From Thermoplasmata archaeon (lineage in GTDB: Archaea; Thermoplasmatota; Thermoplasmata; Thermoplasmatales; Thermoplasmataceae), in assembly GCA_021833045.1 (NCBI GenBank), contig JAKBGP010000073.1, forward strand, positions 1 to 9,271: 9,271 nucleotides of DNA. Reading direction: 5' to 3'. Position numbers and translations under genes: made by a program. Under the pieces are notes generated by a model that was given only the letters and a program-made list of their open reading frames with translations, made no database searches and was not told where the DNA came from. Below are positions 5,527-9,271 of this stretch, one piece after another. The first letter of the stretch is position 1; the number at the start of each line of letters is the position of its first letter.

Positions 5527-6180
5527 ATGGTGTCGCAGAACCATTATGGAAACATTTTCTTCCTCAGGCATGGTGAAACCGTGTCCAACAGCAAAAGATA
5601 CTGGAGTAATTATTTTTATGAAGGATTGAATGAGAATGGTATCAGGCAGGCAGAAGAGATTGGAAAAAGAATAGAAAAACTGAAATTTGACGCAATCTAT
5701 ACAAGCCCTCATAAAAGGTGCATCCAAACAATTTCATATTCTATTGGGCCGGAGAATGCCATGAGGGCAATTCAAGTTGTTGATCTTAAGGAGAGGGAGA
5801 TGGACGGAGTGCAGAATATGACCAGCAATGATATCATGAACAAATTCGGTACAAATGTGGGCACAATTCTATCCGAAGATTTCGACAGAATTCCTGAAAT
5901 TGAAAAATCAGATCTTTTTATTGCCAGGGTCAGCATCGCACTCAAGCAAATTTTTCAGGAATCTACCGGGAAAAATATACTGATTGTTTCTCATGGGGGA
6001 ACAATGTCTGTTTTTCTTAAGGATTTCATAAATATTGATCCATTGCCAAGAACATTCCTGAACTGTGCCTTCCTTGGAATGGAGTATGATGGGGAAAAAT
6101 TCAATCCAAGAGTTTCCTTGAACATGAAATCAGACTGGTATGCGCCTATCAATCCCTCATGGAAAGGCTTGCCCCTGTGA
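5527..6180 (+). CDS. Histidine phosphatase superfamily protein (phosphoglycerate mutase-like)
   Basis: A 217-residue protein with the two-histidine phosphatase signature. FFLRHGET gives R14 and the phosphate-accepting His15; TSPHKRCIQT supplies R64; LKEREMDG supplies the probable proton donor E89; IVSHGGTM supplies His156. Lys/Arg and DPLPRTFLNCA near the end resemble the C-terminal region of the family. Members are cofactor-dependent phosphoglycerate mutases or broad phosphatases (PhoE, CobC and others). The LxExxxG element is followed by an unusual NMTSNDIMNKFG stretch in place of the usual WEG, so a phosphatase with unknown substrate is more likely than true glycolytic mutase. It has a leaderless start. 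Its last 32 bases overlap the convergent flavoenzyme gene on the other strand. Confidence 0.9.
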   Translation: MVSQNHYGNIFFLRHGETVSNSKRYWSNYFYEGLNENGIRQAEEIGKRIEKLKFDAIYTSPHKRCIQTISYSIGPENAMRAIQVVDLKEREMDGVQNMTSNDIMNKFGTNVGTILSEDFDRIPEIEKSDLFIARVSIALKQIFQESTGKNILIVSHGGTMSVFLKDFINIDPLPRTFLNCAFLGMEYDGEKFNPRVSLNMKSDWYAPINPSWKGLPL

Positions 6181-7459
6181 TTATGGGGTCCCATACTTGG
6201 CTGAACGGTGGTGTGTATCCAAGATCATTATAGAAAAGCGTCTCCATATCCATACCAGAATAAATTGCAGTTTCCAGTGTGTTGAGTCTCCATGCCCCTC
6301 CATCTTTTGAACATATCTGGGCGCCAAGTATTTTGCCTGTGTCATGATCATATACCATCAGGAGTTTCACCTGTGAACCTCCCGGGTAATATTTTGCCCT
6401 GCTCAAGCCTTGAACAAATATTTCCCCGGGGTTGAACCCATTTTTTATTGCTTTCTCCATAGTGAGGCCTGTGAATCCTACTTCATAGTCAAAGAGTTTG
6501 ACGAGGGTTGTTCCGAGTGCCCCCTTATAATGCATAATCTTCCCTGCAATATTTGATCCTGCGACCCTACCCATCTTGTTAGCAACCTGAGCAAGTGGGT
6601 GCCATTCATGCCCTCCAGTTATCCTGTTGAATGAAGTGGCACAGTCTCCAGCGGCGTAAACATTTTCTATGGAGGTCTTCATTTCATCATTCACCACAAT
6701 AAGTCCGGTTTCATCTATTTTAATGCCGCTCCCTTCCAAAAATTTAGTGTTTGGAATTATTCCTGTTGCAAATATCACATGATCATGATGCAGAATCGTA
6801 CCGTTTGAATCAGTCACCCTGAGTGTTTCACCATTTTCATGGATGTCTTCCACCAGGGAATTGAGCTTTACTTCTATCTTTTTTTTAAAGTAGTCAATCA
6901 TATCGCTTGTAATTCTTGAATCAACCATGGGGAAAAGTGAACTGTGTTTTGAATACATAGTCACGCTCTTTCCATGGATAGAAAGTTCCGCAGCTATTTC
7001 CATTCCCAGAATACCGTCTCCAACTATAGCTATGTTGTTTCCATGAAGATGTTTTCTGATTTCAATTGCCCCGTCAAGACTCCTGATAAAGAATACATTT
7101 TTCATACCATAAAACTGGTTCTTCCTAGGAGATGCACCTGTGGCAATCACAAGAATATCGTATGAGATCTCCTGACCACCCTTAAGGTGAATTTTCTTTT
7201 CCACGAAATTCACTTTATCAACAGATTTGTCTGTCATGATTCCAATATGCCTATTTTCCACAAATTCTGTAATGGGATAATGAACCAAACTTTCAGGTTT
7301 CTCAACGACCCCTGACAAATAATAAGGTATCCCACACTGGGCATATGAGACAAAATTACCACTTTCTAGCACGTTGACCTCTATTTCTTGTTTTTCTCTC
7401 TTCGCCTTTGAAGCAGCTGACATGCCTGCTGCTCCACCACCAATCACCAAAAGTTTCAT
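6149..7459 (-). CDS. FAD-dependent CoA-disulfide reductase / NADH oxidase family protein
   Basis: A 436-residue flavoenzyme from ATG 7459; a TTG at 7474 would add five residues. The order is an N-terminal FAD-binding VIGGGAAGMSAA (4-15), the single redox cysteine Cys42 in SYAQCGIPYYLSG, an NAD(P)H-binding IAIVGDGILGMEIAAEL (about 143-160), the second FAD motif VYAAGDCA (287-294), and a C-terminal dimerisation domain ending DLGYTPPFSQVWDP. The lone Cys with CGIPYY and the YTPPFS..WDP tail mark the CoA-disulfide reductase/Nox/polysulfide reductase group rather than two-Cys enzymes such as lipoamide dehydrogenase. It probably reduces CoA disulfide, CoA persulfide/polysulfide or O2 with NAD(P)H; the choice cannot be made here. 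The ATG start fits the FAD motif and the TATA spacing. It converges on the phosphatase gene with a 32-base overlap. Confidence 0.93.
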   Translation of the reverse strand: MKLLVIGGGAAGMSAASKAKREKQEIEVNVLESGNFVSYAQCGIPYYLSGVVEKPESLVHYPITEFVENRHIGIMTDKSVDKVNFVEKKIHLKGGQEISYDILVIATGASPRKNQFYGMKNVFFIRSLDGAIEIRKHLHGNNIAIVGDGILGMEIAAELSIHGKSVTMYSKHSSLFPMVDSRITSDMIDYFKKKIEVKLNSLVEDIHENGETLRVTDSNGTILHHDHVIFATGIIPNTKFLEGSGIKIDETGLIVVNDEMKTSIENVYAAGDCATSFNRITGGHEWHPLAQVANKMGRVAGSNIAGKIMHYKGALGTTLVKLFDYEVGFTGLTMEKAIKNGFNPGEIFVQGLSRAKYYPGGSQVKLLMVYDHDTGKILGAQICSKDGGAWRLNTLETAIYSGMDMETLFYNDLGYTPPFSQVWDPIITGASLSMRD

Positions 7460-7472
7460 TTTATTAAATGAC

Positions 7473-7494
7473 AACTTTATTCTTTAACTTTATT
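7473..7494 (-). promoter_or_regulatory. Promoter of the CoA-disulfide reductase gene with a 9-bp direct repeat
   Basis: On the minus strand GTTAAAG (complement of 7482-7488) is centred about 25 bases before ATG 7459, supporting a leaderless start there and excluding TTG 7474. AACTTTATT occurs twice on the plus strand (7473-7481 and 7486-7494), 13 bases apart and flanking the TATA element, and could be an operator. Confidence 0.5.
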
Positions 7495-7673
7495 TGTTAC
7501 AATGCTTGAAGTGTTATGCAATGAACAAAATTGGTATGCGATTCATTTCTGACTTTTCACAATAACACAATAATTATTCTCCCAAGTAGATTGAAACAAA
7601 GAACAAAACTTTTTTACTGAAATATGTGGAAAAAGTTATACACACTCAACAGGAACTCTGTTTTGATCATGAC

Positions 7674-7694
7674 AATCTCATCAATGTTGAGATT
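7674..7694 (+). repeat. Inverted repeat, 7-bp stem
   Basis: AATCTCA (7674-7680) pairs exactly with TGAGATT (7688-7694) around a seven-base loop. It stands one base from the next hairpin. Function unknown: an operator, an RNA element, or chance. Confidence 0.45.
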
Positions 7695-7695
7695 T

Positions 7696-7724
7696 AAACA
7701 TCTATCATTTCTGTAAAGATGTTT
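7696..7724 (+). repeat. Inverted repeat, 8-bp stem
   Basis: AAACATCT (7696-7703) pairs exactly with AGATGTTT (7717-7724) around a 13-base loop. Together with the preceding stem it makes a tandem stem-loop pair of about 50 bases. No known RNA family was recognised. Confidence 0.45.
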
Positions 7725-7831
7725 CAGAATGATTCCCAGTCTAAATGAGATCGATCTGTGACAGTTTGTCCATGGATTTCATGGAATTATTAGCTTCACG
7801 GAGACCGTAATTCAAAATGTTACTAAGTGTT

Positions 7832-7843
7832 TAAGCATGCTTA
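7832..7843. promoter_or_regulatory. Perfect 12-bp palindrome next to a TATA box, candidate operator
   Basis: TAAGCATGCTTA is its own reverse complement and ends 7 bases before TATAAAAT (7851-7858). A dimeric helix-turn-helix regulator bound here would sit where it could affect TFB/TBP recruitment. The regulator is unknown. Confidence 0.4.
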
Positions 7844-7850
7844 TCCCACG

Positions 7851-7858
7851 TATAAAAT
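7851..7858 (+). promoter_or_regulatory. TATA box, possible upstream promoter of the hydrolase or of a small ORF
   Basis: TATAAAAT is the cleanest TATA match in this gap. A start 24-26 bases downstream falls near 7879, a few bases before ATG 7883 and about 110 bases before the hydrolase ATG. Confidence 0.4.
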
Positions 7859-7882
7859 TTTTCTTTTATAATATGCCAATTC

Positions 7883-7948
7883 ATGGCTGAAATACGAATT
7901 CTGAAACAGGTTTATTTCAATATACGAATAGAGAATTTTCATGAATGA
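7883..7948 (+). CDS. Candidate 21-codon small ORF ahead of the hydrolase gene
   Basis: ATG 7883 to TGA 7946-7948 encodes 21 residues, beginning MAEIRILKQ and ending IENFHE. It lies 28 bases after the centre of a good TATA box, so it would be the first ORF on that transcript. Two ATACGAAT repeats 30 bases apart fall in the same frame and each encode I-R-I. No homology is known to me and it may be chance. Confidence 0.15.
   Translation: MAEIRILKQVYFNIRIENFHE
7892..7929. repeat. Direct repeat ATACGAAT, 30-base period
   Basis: ATACGAAT occurs at 7892-7899 and again at 7922-7929, 30 bases apart, just upstream of the hydrolase promoter. The spacing is close to three helical turns, so both copies would face nearly the same side of the DNA. 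It may be an activator or repressor site. Confidence 0.35.
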
Positions 7949-7960
7949 TAATAGGAAAAG

Positions 7961-7973
7961 TTTCATATGTTTA
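7961..7973 (+). promoter_or_regulatory. TATA box for the alpha/beta hydrolase
   Basis: TTTCATATGTTTA is centred about 23 bases before ATG 7990 and preceded by a BRE-like GAAAAG (7955-7960). This gives a leaderless start at 7990. Confidence 0.45.
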
Positions 7974-7989
7974 GATTTCATGCAATTTC

Positions 7990-8595
7990 ATGGTTCAGGG
8001 AAGTTACTTTGATATTAAGGGGAAAAAAATCTTTTATATTGATTCTGGGGATGTTTCAAAGGAAAAAACCATTTTTCTTCTTCACGGATATTCCTTTTCC
8101 TCCGCTGATTGGGTAAAAATAGGGGCCATTGAACAATTCTCATCAATGGGTTACAGAGTGATTCTCATCGATTATCCCGGTTTTGGAAAATCCGAGCCTC
8201 TTGACGAATATAAAATCAAAGAAGGTCAAATTCTTAATGCAGGCAAATTTATCTGCACTTTCCTTGATCATGTTGGTGTAAAAAGTTGCACAGCCATTGG
8301 CCCATCAATGGGAGGTGGAATCCTGATTGATTCCTGGTCGTTTTGCAGTGACAGGATCAATAGTATGATACTGGTATCTCCTGCATGGTTTCATCAGAAC
8401 AATCTTCCTGGTATCACATGCAAGAAATTATTCATTTGGGGTGATATGGACGATATTATACCACTTAATGGTGTCGAATCTATCATCAGGGGCCTTAAAA
8501 ATAGTACGCTTGAAGTGATAAAGGGTGGTAAGCATGCTGTATATCTGAACAAGTCTCAGGAATTTTTCAACGTATGCAGTAAATTCTTGACATAG
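7990..8595 (+). CDS. Short alpha/beta hydrolase without cap domain (ABHD14-like)
   Basis: A 201-residue alpha/beta hydrolase with an intact catalytic triad: nucleophile Ser106 in IGPSMGG, acid Asp154 in WGDMDDIIPL, and His182 in GGKHAVYLNK. The oxyanion-hole HG is at 32-33 (LLHGYSFSSADW). The protein is 50-80 residues shorter than typical family members because the cap segment between strands 6 and 7 is only a short loop (SPAWFHQNNLPG). The HG-FSS-W motif, GYRVILIDYPGFGKS and the lidless build recall, from memory, the ABHD14/CIB group, whose human member ABHD14B has SPSLSG at the nucleophile. Substrate unknown: an esterase or deacylase role is inference. No signal peptide, so cytosolic. It has a leaderless start. 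The triad call is firm, the subfamily moderate. Confidence 0.9.
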   Translation: MVQGSYFDIKGKKIFYIDSGDVSKEKTIFLLHGYSFSSADWVKIGAIEQFSSMGYRVILIDYPGFGKSEPLDEYKIKEGQILNAGKFICTFLDHVGVKSCTAIGPSMGGGILIDSWSFCSDRINSMILVSPAWFHQNNLPGITCKKLFIWGDMDDIIPLNGVESIIRGLKNSTLEVIKGGKHAVYLNKSQEFFNVCSKFLT

Positions 8596-8622
8596 TTTTT
8601 TCAACAATGCAATATAATTTTT
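8596..8622 (+). terminator. T-tract terminator after the hydrolase
   Basis: TTTTTT (8596-8601) directly follows the stop codon and TTTTT recurs at 8618-8622. No strong hairpin is seen; archaeal termination at such T-tracts is plausible. Confidence 0.4.
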
Positions 8623-8645
8623 CCCATATTTCACCGACTGAGAGG

Positions 8646-8655
8646 TAATATATAC
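8646..8655 (+). promoter_or_regulatory. TATA box for the M24 peptidase gene
   Basis: TAATATATAC is centred about 24 bases before ATG 8675, matching the leaderless spacing seen elsewhere in the window. Confidence 0.6.
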
Positions 8656-8674
8656 TTACAACATATGTAGAATT

Positions 8675-9262
8675 ATGGCATACAAAGACCTTTTCAATTT
8701 TGCAAGGGAAGCTGAAGCAATACTAATATTGAACGCGGGTGAAAACTCCATCGATAAAACGTTCAAATACATTACCAAGAGTCATGGCGGAATATTTGAA
8801 CATTCATACATTATCGCTACACAGGATAAGGCATGCATATATACATCAGTTCTTGAAGAAGAAACAGCAAGGAAAACTGGAATTGAAACAAAGATTTTCA
8901 ATTCTATGAAGGAATATGAGGAAATGATGAGGCAGGATCTCTCAAAATATAATACGATCGGTCTCAATTATTCTTCCCTTACGCTGGAAAGTTACAAAAA
9001 CCTTTTAAGGATAATACCAGACAAAGAATTTGTTGATATTTCTGTTTCCATAGGGGAAGCAAGAATCATAAAGGATTCAGAGGAGATCAGCAATATAAAA
9101 GAAGCGGCCAGAATAGCCAGTGACTCCATAGGGAAAGTACATGAATCGCTTAAGGAGGGGATGACAGAGAAAGAGGTAGCATCACTGGTTGTGTATGAAA
9201 TGATGAAGAATGGTGCAGACGATCCATCGTTCTCTACTATAGTGGGGTTTGGAGAAAATTAA
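8675..9262 (+). CDS. Xaa-Pro peptidase (M24 family, PepQ/aminopeptidase P-like), closed early by an in-frame TAA
   Basis: Residues 1-130 form a creatinase-type N-terminal domain. SIGEARIIKDSEEISNIKEA (125-144) is the family linker into the pita-bread domain. GMTEKEVASLVVYEMMKNGADDPSFSTIVGFGEN (162-195) is its beginning. Family members are about 350 residues and cleave Xaa-Pro peptides with two metal ions held by Asp, Asp, His, Glu and Glu. All of those ligands lie beyond residue 195, so the product as read would be inactive. The stop TAA (9260-9262) replaces one residue: in family members a G-x-N-x-x-x-P-H pattern follows, and here the frame continues N-stop-S-Q-P to the window edge with the proline in register. 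This points to a nonsense substitution or an end-of-contig sequence error rather than a frameshift. A true pseudogene is possible. The family call is firm; gene integrity is doubtful. Confidence 0.85.
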   Translation: MAYKDLFNFAREAEAILILNAGENSIDKTFKYITKSHGGIFEHSYIIATQDKACIYTSVLEEETARKTGIETKIFNSMKEYEEMMRQDLSKYNTIGLNYSSLTLESYKNLLRIIPDKEFVDISVSIGEARIIKDSEEISNIKEAARIASDSIGKVHESLKEGMTEKEVASLVVYEMMKNGADDPSFSTIVGFGEN

Positions 9263-9271
9263 TCCCAGCCA

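Larger units (their letters stand above)
7495..7989 (+). other. Gene-poor divergent intergenic region of about 500 bases
   Basis: No convincing protein gene is seen on either strand. It separates the minus-strand flavoenzyme from the plus-strand hydrolase. It contains two adjacent perfect hairpins (7674-7724), a smaller one (7769-7785), a 12-bp palindrome (7832-7843), a TATA box (7851-7858) and the hydrolase promoter (7961-7973). Short ATG frames of 21-30 codons exist (7624-7716, 7745-7810, 7883-7948). One plus-strand frame stays mostly open from 7621 to 7887 with only two stops (7714-7716 and 7759-7761), which may be a decayed gene or chance in AT-rich DNA. Confidence 0.5.

Noticed and set aside
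7460..7474. TTG start at 7474 for the CoA-disulfide reductase gene
   Set aside because: It adds five residues before the FAD motif and lies between the TATA box and the expected transcript start at the ATG, so the ATG at 7459 is preferred.
7624..7810. Transposase remnant in the gap
   Set aside because: Short translated pieces were read in all plus-strand frames. None could be matched to a transposase motif, and no terminal inverted repeats or target duplication were seen.
7495..7989. Box C/D guide RNA or CRISPR repeats in the intergenic gap
   Set aside because: CTGA sequences occur, but no properly spaced RTGATGA C box was found to pair with them. No repeat is present in more than two short copies.
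9260..9262. Programmed recoding (read-through or frameshift) at the M24 stop
   Set aside because: The codon is TAA, not the TAG used for pyrrolysine or TGA for selenocysteine. No slippery heptamer or downstream structure can be seen before the window ends.

Overview
The window reads as chromosomal DNA from an acidophilic Thermoplasmatales-type archaeon (Thermoplasma / Ferroplasma / Cuniculiplasma relatives). The genus is an inference. The basis is archaeal TATA boxes centred about 22-26 bases before start codons (leaderless mRNAs), GGAGGTG-type Shine-Dalgarno sites only inside operons, an archaeal-style tRNA-Arg gene, moderate-to-low GC, and a mostly cytosolic, aerobic redox gene content. No CRISPR array, rRNA or intact insertion sequence was seen.

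Left edge (1-794): the 3' end of an unidentified gene is followed with no gap by a small TOPRIM-like protein (EG...DxDG motifs). This is the layout of split ATPase/TOPRIM nuclease pairs related to OLD, PARIS and retron effector modules. The block is AT-richer than the rest and sits at the 3' end of a minus-strand tRNA-Arg(GCG) gene (875-951), a classic integration site, so it may be the edge of a defence or mobile island.

ABC block (1046-3722): a membrane-anchored, sequon-rich surface protein, an ABC-2 permease with six membrane segments, and its ATPase, the last two translationally coupled. A small DUF1059-like protein follows (3769-3945), apparently from its own promoter.

Redox and housekeeping block (4048-7459): msrB and msrA form an operon for methionine sulfoxide repair. 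A flavin-reductase-like flavoprotein and a histidine-phosphatase family protein follow. A minus-strand CoA-disulfide reductase/NADH oxidase family flavoenzyme converges on the phosphatase with a 32-base overlap. Together these suggest handling of oxidative and thiol stress.

Right part (7460-9271): a 530-base gene-poor gap holds a divergent promoter region, hairpins, a perfect 12-bp palindrome and a candidate 21-codon ORF. It is followed by a short, capless ABHD14-like alpha/beta hydrolase. Last is an Xaa-Pro peptidase (M24) gene whose frame is closed by TAA inside the catalytic domain three codons before the window ends. The same frame continues with a family-like S-Q-P, so this is a nonsense mutation or a sequence error at the contig edge.
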